Assembly: GCF_003253545.1 (NCBI RefSeq)
Contig: NZ_QKYV01000006.1
Span: 1 to 64,000 of the forward strand
DNA: 64,000 bases
Reading direction: 5' to 3'
Source: Mesonia algae
Lineage (GTDB): Bacteria; Bacteroidota; Bacteroidia; Flavobacteriales; Flavobacteriaceae
The notes beneath the pieces are model-generated. The model made no database searches. It saw nothing but the letters and a program-made list of their open reading frames with translations, and had not been told where the DNA came from. Both the position numbers and the translations under genes were made by a program. Positions 1 to 6,630 of the stretch are shown in pieces. How positions within the stretch are numbered: position 1 is the first letter of the stretch; each line of letters opens with the position of its first letter.

Positions 1-117
1 AAACTTTCTAAAGCCAGAAATGCTGTTTTTAAATTGGTAATAATTCCCTTCAGAATCCGTAACATCAAAAACTAAATGGCTAATGTCTATTCCAAAATAT
101 TTAATATCTTTATTCAT
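1..117 (-). CDS. IS110-family transposase, N-terminal part (cut by window edge)
   Basis: The reverse strand reads an ATG at 117 and stays open to the window edge, giving 39 residues that begin MNKDIKYFGIDIS and continue with a DV pair and NSISGFRKF. This is the start of the DEDD (RuvC-like) catalytic domain of IS110-family recombinases; the Asp in GIDIS is the expected first acidic catalytic residue. Only the N-terminus is inside the window, so completeness cannot be judged. The gene reads away from the cassette array. The DNA upstream of its start (118-300) is structured and non-coding, as expected for the element end that carries the guide (bridge) RNA in this family. Confidence 0.82.
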   Translation of the reverse strand, partial: MNKDIKYFGIDISHLVFDVTDSEGNYYQFKNSISGFRKF

Positions 118-300
118 AAGAAAATGTTTTTTGAAAGGACAACCTACGCGAGTTTCAACGACTTAAAATCGAGGTCTAAAAGCCTCATAGAACTGTACGA
201 AATCTGTGTAGAAAAGAGAGGGGATTTTCAATGTTGACGAAGTCTTAAGCTTCTGCGTATATAATAACCTTAATCCTCTCTTTGTTCTTTCTTTTTTATA
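118..300 (-). ncRNA. Candidate IS110 non-coding end with structured (bridge-type) RNA
   Basis: There is no ORF here. Directly seen: a 12-bp stem pairs 213-226 (AAAGAGAGGGGATT, two-base bulge) with 272-283 (AATCCTCTCTTT), enclosing about 45 nt with a smaller GAAG/CTTC hairpin (239-253). A further short hairpin (AGGTCTAAAAGCCT) lies at 172-185. IS110 elements of the IS621 group are known to encode a guide RNA with two internal loops in the non-coding end upstream of the recombinase gene. Assigning that role here is inference; the element boundary was not found. Confidence 0.45.
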
Positions 301-324
301 GATCTTAATTTAATGTTTTTATTG

Positions 325-528
325 AAATGCTAACTTAAGCCGTATATAAAAAATAGCTACGTCTTTTCTAAATCGTAAATTTTGGTATATTTGGTAAGTC
401 ACCAAATCTTTTGATTTGGCTTTTCAAAAGTAAAGTTAAAAACAAAATGCAAAAGTTTTGACTTGTTCTAAACTGAAAAAATTGTGCTTGTTTTACGCTA
501 CTTTTCATATACAAATACGTTGCCACAC
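325..528 (+). repeat. Cassette recombination-like site 1 (attC-like, long class)
   Basis: The site starts with AAATGCTAAC (325-334, the 3' end of a cassette lost to the left) and ends with GTTGCCACAC (519-528, the start of cassette 1). Outer arms pair as GTATATAAAAAATAGC on the left with the complement of GCTACTTTTCATATAC on the right. An inner hairpin CCAAATC-TTTT-GATTTGG occupies the middle. It is 204 bp, in the same length class as sites 2 and 5. Confidence 0.7.
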
Positions 529-546
529 ATTTAAAAAAAACTCGAT

Positions 547-1068
547 TTGAGAATTATAATAGGAACATTATTGACCATTTTGCTTTTAATTTCTTGTCAA
601 AGTAAAGATAAAAGTGAACCCAAACTGGAACTGAAATCGGAATCGAAAAGCTCAATCACTCAATCGGAATTTAAAAAAATAGAAACAAATAACTCTCTCG
701 AATTAGAATACCAAATTCTTGACGAAAATGATGAAATATTAGAATTTAACCGATTACACAAAATGGCGGAATATCCAGGTGGATTTGACTCTCTCGCAAC
801 ATTTATTCAACGGAATTTTAAATTTCCAGAAACCACTAAAAATATTACAATAAAAGGAACAGTTAGAACAACATTTAGCGTAGATACTTTGGGTAAAGTT
901 GCAGAAGTAAAAGTAATTGATGGACTGATGAAAGAAATCGACCAATCTTGTATAAAAGTTATTTCTAAACTGCCCGATTGGAAACCTGCCGAATTAAGTG
1001 AAAATAAAAAAGTTAAAATGGTATTTGGACTTCCATTAAAATTCGTTGCGGAAAAAGATACGGAATAA
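547..1068 (+). CDS. Cassette 1: lipoprotein with TonB C-terminal domain
   Basis: This 173-residue protein has a lipoprotein signal (hydrophobic LLTILLLIS followed by Cys17, lipobox LISC), a charged Lys/Glu/Ser linker (about 18-75), and a C-terminal domain beginning PGGFDSLATFIQRNFKFP. The latter has the typical TonB-C pattern of beta strands ending near GLPLKFV. Bacteroidota have many such TonB-like stand-alone domains, but a lipidated one without a transmembrane anchor is unlikely to be an ordinary energy transducer. The start is TTG at 547; no ATG lies nearby that would keep the signal peptide. The gene begins 28 nt after the cassette boundary GTT (519) and ends just before the matching arm at 1073. 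Confidence 0.72.
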   Translation: MRIIIGTLLTILLLISCQSKDKSEPKLELKSESKSSITQSEFKKIETNNSLELEYQILDENDEILEFNRLHKMAEYPGGFDSLATFIQRNFKFPETTKNITIKGTVRTTFSVDTLGKVAEVKVIDGLMKEIDQSCIKVISKLPDWKPAELSENKKVKMVFGLPLKFVAEKDTE

Positions 1069-1072
1069 AAAC

Positions 1073-1274
1073 GTGTGGCAACAACGTATATAGCTCATAG
1101 CTAATCAGTTGCTTAATCGAAGTTAGTGCATATTTGGAAGTCGCCAAATTTTTAAATTTGACGATTTTCCAATTAAAAAGATAAATAGTAAAATTTAAAA
1201 ATCTGGCTTGTGCTTAATCCGAAAATAATCGCTAATTTACACGCTACGAGCCATATACAAGACCGTTGGCAACA
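1073..1274 (+). repeat. Cassette recombination-like site 2 (long class)
   Basis: The left arm GTGTGGCAAC (1073-1082) is the reverse complement of the start of cassette 1 (519-528). The right arm GTTGGCAACA (1265-1274) opens cassette 2. Outer stem: ACGTATATAGC against the complement of GAGCCATATACAAGACCGT. The central palindrome CAAATTTTTAAATTTG lies around 1143-1160. Length 202 bp. Confidence 0.75.
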
Positions 1275-1282
1275 ATATTGAA

Positions 1283-2668
1283 ATGACCGAGAAAGAAATT
1301 CAAAATCATATATGGGAAAATAGGGAAGATTGGACTAAGCTTCTTTCTAAAATTGAATTCCCAAAAAAAATTGAGATTGAAAACCCTTCTCATCTCACAC
1401 CTTCTCAAGCTATTTTCAATATGATAGTTACTCAATATGAGAAGCATTATAATTCATTATATGAATTGGAATTAATTGGTTGTGAAGTGCCCCTTAAAAA
1501 GGATTCAGATTCCACTATTAGGGCAGATTTCCTTGGAGTACTTGGTGGAAGAAATGGTTTGACTGTAGTAGAACTAAAAAAAAGCAAACAAACCGAGAGA
1601 CAAGCATATACTGAATTACTTGCTTATGGAAGCCATCTAAAAACATTATTCTCACCTATGAGTAAAATGGACATTGCTTATGTTCTAATTTCACCAATGG
1701 AAGAAAGAATTGTTAGAGAAGCTACTATAAACTCGATTTTATACGACAAAACAAATGTTATCGCAATGATTCCAAAATGGGAAAACGATGATATTAATAC
1801 TCTTGTCTTAGAACCTTGGATTCCAACATTTAAAGAAATTGACAGTTTAACAACATCGTGCTTCTCAGGGAGCAATTTTGATGTTTTTAAAGTTACTTGG
1901 GATGCACTAGAAGGAGATTGGAGTCCAGCAGAAGATGGTGAAGACCCAGACCAAGATATGATTGATAAAATGAACTCTGTTTCTGCCTATGCAGCTCAAA
2001 TAATGGAAGCTAAAGGAATTCACGGCTTTGTTTACACAATGCAAAATTGGTCAGAAACAAAAGGTATGGGTCATTTAATTAATGCTATTGTTATTGGAGG
2101 TATTAATCCATACAAAGCAACCAAGAATAGAGTTTTAACAACTAAATATGACCTTAAACAAAACGAAGCTGACGAGGTCTTAATTGATTACTTTGATATA
2201 TACGAGATTATTCCTGAATTGAAACGTGAAGATAAAGCTGAAGGTGATTACAAACCGAATCATTTAAGTGACTTATCAATGACTTGGAACAATGAGATTT
2301 CAGGAATTTGTTTTGACATTGTGAAAACACTCACAAAAAGTCTTGACAAGGAGTGGATTGAAACAAGCTATGGTGGATTTGATTGGGAGCGATATCAAAG
2401 AAATACTATGGAGGACTCATATTGCCATAATTTTGAAATGAGAGTAACAGGTTTAATTCGGGAATTATTTTTTGAGTACTCTAAAATGGATTATGACTTC
2501 ATTAGAAAAAATGGAGAAGAAGACCATATGCAGTATTGGCACGGAGATATTCCAAATTATTTAGTTGACATATCGACACATCAATATTATCTAAGGAATT
2601 TTATTCTAAGATTATTCAATCCATATTTTGAATTTATGGATAACATTGAAGGTGATGAAGAGGAATAA
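1283..2668 (+). CDS. Cassette 2: PD-(D/E)XK nuclease-fold protein
   Basis: This 461-residue soluble protein has no signal peptide. Residues about 60-120 carry a recognisable PD-(D/E)XK nuclease core: Asp82 in IRADFLGV, then Glu97-Leu-Lys99 in LTVVELKKS, followed by a Gln/Arg-rich helix (QTERQAYTELLAYG), as in restriction-like and Shedu-like nucleases. The C-terminal 250 residues match nothing I recognise. A nuclease in a mobile cassette suggests a possible defence role, but this is inference and no partner methylase is encoded beside it. The ATG at 1283 lies 18 nt after the cassette boundary and the stop lies 6 nt before the closing arm, so the cassette is filled by this gene. Confidence 0.6.
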   Translation: MTEKEIQNHIWENREDWTKLLSKIEFPKKIEIENPSHLTPSQAIFNMIVTQYEKHYNSLYELELIGCEVPLKKDSDSTIRADFLGVLGGRNGLTVVELKKSKQTERQAYTELLAYGSHLKTLFSPMSKMDIAYVLISPMEERIVREATINSILYDKTNVIAMIPKWENDDINTLVLEPWIPTFKEIDSLTTSCFSGSNFDVFKVTWDALEGDWSPAEDGEDPDQDMIDKMNSVSAYAAQIMEAKGIHGFVYTMQNWSETKGMGHLINAIVIGGINPYKATKNRVLTTKYDLKQNEADEVLIDYFDIYEIIPELKREDKAEGDYKPNHLSDLSMTWNNEISGICFDIVKTLTKSLDKEWIETSYGGFDWERYQRNTMEDSYCHNFEMRVTGLIRELFFEYSKMDYDFIRKNGEEDHMQYWHGDIPNYLVDISTHQYYLRNFILRLFNPYFEFMDNIEGDEEE

Positions 2669-2673
2669 AATAC

Positions 2674-2811
2674 TGTTGCCAACACCGTGTATAATTCATT
2701 GCTAGTTATAGCCTACTTACGAAAGTCCTCGCGGACTTTCTATCTGTGATTTATTTGCTAACTTTACTGCTTAAACACGCAACGAAATCATACACAAACA
2801 CGTTAACTACT
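2674..2811 (+). repeat. Cassette recombination-like site 3 (short class)
   Basis: The left arm TGTTGCCAAC (2674-2683) is the exact complement of the start of cassette 2 (1265-1274). The right arm GTTAACTACT (2802-2811) opens cassette 3. Outer stem: GTGTATAATTCATTGC against the complement of GCAACGAAATCATACAC. The inner hairpin AAAGTCC-TCGC-GGACTTT is perfect. Length 138 bp. Confidence 0.78.
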
Positions 2812-3291
2812 ATAAAACTTCAAAACAAAAATTCTAACTTTACGAGATTAACCTGGTTTTCAATTTTCTTCCTCTACTCTATTATTTAAAAAGTAAAACA
2901 AAAGAGATTTAAACAAAACGAGATTGCTCCTGCTTCATTTTTTTAAAAAAAAGTTAGTAGGTTACTTTAATTAATAAAATTGAGATAAACGAGTTTAATT
3001 ATGAGTTCTATGAATAAACAATCTGTACGGTTTAAAATTAATAAGTTTCAAGATAAACGAGATTAAAAACAATTCTAAGATTAACCAATCTGGTCGGTTA
3101 AATAAATTAAAATCTTGCGGGTTGGATTCTAAGTTAAATTCGTGTAAAATGTGAATTTTAAATTCCAAAATTGAGATTCAGATAATTTTAAAAAAAACAT
3201 CAGGATCTGATAATTGAAAAATTTCATTTCAAAAGTTTGATTAGAAATGATTGTCAAATTGTAATACATATTAATATTCTTTAATAATTAC
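2812..3291 (+). other. Cassette 3: cassette without a sizeable ORF
   Basis: About 480 bp lie between arms GTTAACTACT (2802) and AGTAGTTAAC (3292), which are perfect complements, so the interval behaves as a cassette. The only plus-strand reading frame of note is 21 codons (ATG 3001 to TAA 3064-3066, MSSMNKQSVRF...). The interval is very AT-rich. A short motif recurs: AGATAAACGAG(A/T)TTAA at about 2983 and 3051, with shorter forms ACGAGATT at 2842 and 2918. It could be a non-coding cassette, a small-RNA cassette, or a decayed gene. Confidence 0.5.
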
Positions 3292-3427
3292 AGTAGTTAA
3301 CAACGTATAACAGCAATTGCTACGGATTTATCCTGCGGACAAATCCTTGCGTGCTCGATATTTCAGTATTTTACTTATCTTAGCTCTAAACCACGCAACT
3401 GACGGTTATACAAACTCGTTAGCAAAT
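3292..3427 (+). repeat. Cassette recombination-like site 4 (short class)
   Basis: The left arm AGTAGTTAAC (3292-3301) is the exact complement of the start of cassette 3. The right arm GTTAGCAAAT (3418-3427) opens cassette 4. Outer stem: GTATAACAGCAATTGC against the complement of GCAACTGACGGTTATAC. The inner hairpin GGATTT/AAATCC surrounds TCCTGCGGA. Length 136 bp. Confidence 0.78.
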
Positions 3428-3430
3428 ATT

Positions 3431-3883
3431 ATGAAAAAAACTGTACTCATATTTTTTTTAATAGCTTTTAGCTCGAAATCATTTGCCTGTATCTGCACAA
3501 AATTTTGGAATGAATGGAATAAACAACAAACTTTAGAAGTAATTAATTATTCTGACCTGATTTTCATAGGCGAATTAAAAACAATTGCAGACGATTGCTA
3601 TGAATTTGAAATTACGGATGTATTTAATGGCAATGTGAAAAAAGGCGAAATTGTAACTGGTTATTACGTGACATCTTGCTCTGATATGCCTTATGTAAAA
3701 GGAAAATATTTAATTTATGGAAATTATATTAGAAGCGATGGAAAAAACATATTAAATTATAGTCAATGTAGTCCATCCAAAAAGATTAGTGATATTAAAA
3801 CAAAATTAGAATCTGAATACTTAAAAAAAGAAGTTGAATTACTAAATGAATGCTTTGATAAAAAAGTAACAACGGAAAAATAA
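3431..3883 (+). CDS. Cassette 4: secreted NTR/TIMP-like domain protein
   Basis: The protein has 150 residues from ATG 3431. A longer in-frame extension to 3317 exists but translates the site itself, so I reject it. A signal peptide (MKKTVLIFFLIAFSSKSFA) is followed directly by CIC, so the first Cys may become the mature N-terminus. The pattern CxC, then YSDLIFIGEL, then YEFEITDVFNGNVKKG, SC, YLIYGNY and a C-terminal YSQC matches the small bacterial OB-fold domain related to netrin/TIMP (NTR) modules, in which an N-terminal Cys pair is disulfide-bonded. The ligand is unknown. It starts 13 nt after the cassette boundary and stops 2 nt before the closing arm. Confidence 0.6.
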   Translation: MKKTVLIFFLIAFSSKSFACICTKFWNEWNKQQTLEVINYSDLIFIGELKTIADDCYEFEITDVFNGNVKKGEIVTGYYVTSCSDMPYVKGKYLIYGNYIRSDGKNILNYSQCSPSKKISDIKTKLESEYLKKEVELLNECFDKKVTTEK

Positions 3884-3884
3884 C

Positions 3885-4089
3885 ATTTGCTAACAATGTA
3901 TATAAAAAATAGCGCGAGTAGTTTCAAATACAGAGGTTTGGGCACTTTTTCGAGGTCGCCAAATTTTTAAATTTGGCTATTTGAGAAAAGAAAATTAAAT
4001 AGAAAAATTTAAAAATTCGGCTCGAGTTTAACCGAATGGATAGCGCACTTTTTCAGCGCTACTTTTCATATACTCGACCGTTGTAACAC
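3885..4089 (+). repeat. Cassette recombination-like site 5 (long class)
   Basis: The left arm ATTTGCTAAC (3885-3894) is the exact complement of the start of cassette 4. The right arm GTTGTAACAC (4080-4089) opens cassette 5. Outer stem: GTATATAAAAAATAGCGC against the complement of GCGCTACTTTTCATATAC. The central palindrome GCCAAATTTTTAAATTTGGC lies at about 3957-3976. Length 205 bp. Confidence 0.78.
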
Positions 4090-4107
4090 ATTTGAAAAAA
4101 AATCGCG

Positions 4108-4545
4108 ATGGAATTTAAAATTTCGGAAAATATTAAAAGAATTGAGTTACACGATTCATCTATTGACTTTCTGGAAATTAATTCTGACAAAATCATTCTG
4201 ACCTTTGATTGGGCAAAATTGGAAAATTATAAAGAAAAAAATCTTGACGGAATAATTTTAGGGAAATGTAGATTGGAATTGTGCGGAATAATTGAAACAA
4301 CATTTGAAATTACAACTGACGAAGAAACCAAAACAATTGGATTTCCAGATGATTTCCAATCAAGACTTGACATTATTGGCGAGAACGATAGCGAAAATGA
4401 CAATCATTTACGAATTGGCTCGATTATTAATTATGACGGAAAATTAGCGTGGGCAAATTGGAATTTAAGTTTTAATAAATTTGATTTTTATTGGAATAAC
4501 CACGTAACTTTTGAGGAATGGAAAAATGGAGCAGTCGCCGAATAA
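4108..4545 (+). CDS. Cassette 5: unknown cytosolic protein with HDSS motif
   Basis: This 145-residue acidic soluble protein has no signal peptide and no membrane segment. It opens with ISENIKRIELHDSSIDFLEI; an early His-Asp-Ser motif followed by alternating strands recalls several small beta-rich families, including some immunity-type proteins, but I cannot assign a family. The C-terminus ends in a Trp/Phe-rich stretch (FDFYWNNHVTFEEW). The start ATG at 4108 lies 28 nt after the cassette boundary and the stop lies 5 nt before the closing arm GTGTTACAAC (4551). Function unknown. Confidence 0.6.
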   Translation: MEFKISENIKRIELHDSSIDFLEINSDKIILTFDWAKLENYKEKNLDGIILGKCRLELCGIIETTFEITTDEETKTIGFPDDFQSRLDIIGENDSENDNHLRIGSIINYDGKLAWANWNLSFNKFDFYWNNHVTFEEWKNGAVAE

Positions 4546-4669
4546 AAAACGTGTTACAACACCGTATAAAAATAATTGCGGTTTAATGCTTAATCAAAGG
4601 TCGTTGCGTGTTTGTAACGTCTGATTTTCCTTCGGAAAATCCTCGCATACAAACCCGCAACTATTCTTA

Positions 4670-6571
4670 GTGTGCCAAGAATCAACCATGGCAATAAAAA
4701 GGGTTGAATGCTGTAAATAAGATGATGGTAGGTCCATCAGAGTCGTTGTATAGGCGATGGCTCTAAACCACCTAAAGGTGCTTTGATTAATAGTCTTGGT
4801 GCTGAGCGTTTAGGAGAATCTAACCCTTGAGGTTAGCAGGTAAGAATAAAGGAGTTGAACGCAAGTGAACCATTGAAGAGGTGTCGAGAAGTTGCTACCT
4901 CCAGTCAAAAGCTGCGAAGTATGGTACGGAGTGAAAAGTAATGTTAGCGATAACATTAATTACAGAGAGTGCCTATTTATTTTCTGTAAGGCTGGCGTCA
5001 TTCAGATGGCAAGAACTTTATTTAGGCTTATTTACGGAACTTGGGAAGCTGCATACAAATGTTAAGGAAAATGCGCAATAGGCACAACCTAGAGGCAAAA
5101 TACCGATGCTGTATGTAGTGGCAGATTAACCCGTAGTAGTGATGAAATTTCTGTAATGGAAATGGAGCAAAGGGGTTAAGTTGTACTGTTGCATTTTATT
5201 GATCAACTTACAAAAGTGAGGATGAATTTATGGAATGAAACAAAATCAATACCGATAAGTCGTCAAATGGTTTGGGAGGCTTATCAAAGAGTGCGTTCCA
5301 ACCAAGGAAGTGCGGGAATAGATGCTATTAGTATGCAGGAATTTGATGCAAACCGAAGCAAACACCTGTACAAACTTTGGAATCGGATGGCATCAGGAAG
5401 TTATTTTCCTCCTCCAGTCAAAGAAGTTGAGATACCAAAGAAAGGCGGTTCAATCCGTAAACTTGGAATACCTACTATTAGCGACAGAGTTGGGCAAATG
5501 GTGGTTAAAATGTTTGTAGAACCTAGATTAGAGGCGATTTTCAGTCCAAATTCTTACGGTTATCGCCCAAAGAGAAATGCCCATCAGGCATTATCAAAAG
5601 TTAGGGAAAACTGTTGGAAACACAACTGGGTCATTGACCTGGACATCAAAGGTTTCTTTGATAACATTGACCACAATAAACTGATGCTTGCGGTAGAGAA
5701 ACACGTACCCGAAAACTGGGTCAAGTTCTATATCAAAAGATGGTTGGAAGCATCCGTTGTTACAAAGTCTGGAGAACTAATCGAAAAGCAAGGGAAAGGA
5801 ACGCCGCAAGGCGGAGTAATCAGCCCATTATTGGCAAACCTTTTTCTACATTATGCTTTTGATAAATGGTTGGAGCGAACAGATAAAAGTGTAGCTTTTT
5901 CAAGATATGCCGATGATGTAATATTACACTGTAACACAAAAACCCACGCAGAGCAACTATTAAAATTAGTGCATCAAAGAATGGATTCGGTAGGATTAGA
6001 ATTACATCCACAAAAGACAAAAATTGTCTATTGCCGAGACTACAAAAGAAAAGAAAAACACCCAACAGTTAAATTTGACTTTTTGGGATACTCTTTTCAG
6101 CCTAGAACTGCCTACTCTAAGAAAAAGGGTAACCTGTTTTTGGGATATGACTGCGCTATAAGTATTGATTCAAGAAAACAAATCGCAGACAAACTCGAAG
6201 AACTCAACGTAGATAAACTTACTTTTAAAAACATTGTAGGTGTCGCTCAATATCTCAATCCAATGATTAGGGGATGGGTGCATTACTATGGTAAATTTAA
6301 GATGTATGAACTTACAAAAGTCTTTCGGTTACTTAGTAAGCGATTGGTTTGGTGGGCAAGAAAAAGGTATAAGCGATATAAAACCAGTATTAGGAAAGGG
6401 TACAAATGGCTAGCAACGGTAAGGGAGCAATTTCCAACTTTGTTTTACCATTGGAACTTCTCTCAAATAAATAGTATTGCTTAGATTTGTACAACAAGAG
6501 CCGTGTGAGGGGAGACTTTCAAGCACGGTTCTGTGAGAGGCTTAGGGTGAAATTCCCTTTGCCTACTCGAT
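4670..6571 (+). mobile_element. Group II intron, complete (about 1.9 kb)
   Basis: The 5' end GTGTG (4670) fits the GUGYG consensus. A roughly 550-nt structured leader precedes the maturase gene. Downstream, domain V (about 6497-6532) shows the AGC triad in AGAGCCGTG paired with CACGGTTCT. Domain VI follows (about 6533-6568), with stem GAG-AGGC / GCCT-CTC and an unpaired A at 6565. The 3' end is placed at AT (6571), six bases after the bulged A. Excision restores a normal-length repeat site, which independently supports both ends. It has the same orientation as the cassettes. The class (IIC or another short-ORF class) is not settled by reading. Confidence 0.88.
5222..6484 (+). CDS. ltrA: Group II intron reverse transcriptase/maturase
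   Basis: The protein has 420 residues from ATG 5222, preceded by GTGAGG; an in-frame TTG at 5189 would add 11 residues and is less likely. Reverse transcriptase blocks are all visible: SAGIDAISMQEF, the VIDLDIKGFFDNIDH block, the GTPQGGVISPLLANLFL block, and the catalytic RYADDVILHC near residue 230. The thumb and maturase X domain follow (LGYSFQPR, then MIRGWVHYYGKF around residue 360). There is no C-terminal HNH endonuclease zinc motif, so this is a short, endonuclease-less type. It drives splicing and target-primed mobility of the surrounding intron. Confidence 0.92.
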   Translation: MNLWNETKSIPISRQMVWEAYQRVRSNQGSAGIDAISMQEFDANRSKHLYKLWNRMASGSYFPPPVKEVEIPKKGGSIRKLGIPTISDRVGQMVVKMFVEPRLEAIFSPNSYGYRPKRNAHQALSKVRENCWKHNWVIDLDIKGFFDNIDHNKLMLAVEKHVPENWVKFYIKRWLEASVVTKSGELIEKQGKGTPQGGVISPLLANLFLHYAFDKWLERTDKSVAFSRYADDVILHCNTKTHAEQLLKLVHQRMDSVGLELHPQKTKIVYCRDYKRKEKHPTVKFDFLGYSFQPRTAYSKKKGNLFLGYDCAISIDSRKQIADKLEELNVDKLTFKNIVGVAQYLNPMIRGWVHYYGKFKMYELTKVFRLLSKRLVWWARKRYKRYKTSIRKGYKWLATVREQFPTLFYHWNFSQINSIA

Positions 6572-6630
6572 GCCGAAGCCGTTGGCAATAATTATTAACG
6601 AAGAATAGAAGTTCGAATTAAAATATAAGA

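Larger units (their letters stand above)
4551..6590 (+). repeat. Cassette recombination-like site 6, split by a group II intron
   Basis: The left arm GTGTTACAAC (4551-4560) is the exact complement of the start of cassette 5. The right arm GTTGGCAATA (6581-6590) opens cassette 6. Removing 4670-6571 leaves 138 bp, the same length as sites 3 and 7. The joined right arm (CGCAACTATTCTTA then GCCGAAGCCGTTGG) again pairs with the left (TAAAAATAATTGCG). The inner hairpin GATTTTCC-TTCG-GGAAAATC (4622-4641) matches the central hairpin position of the other short-class sites. Confidence 0.75.

Noticed and set aside
3317-3430. N-terminal extension of the NTR-like protein
   Set aside because: It translates the palindromic site; the signal peptide starts at the ATG at 3431.
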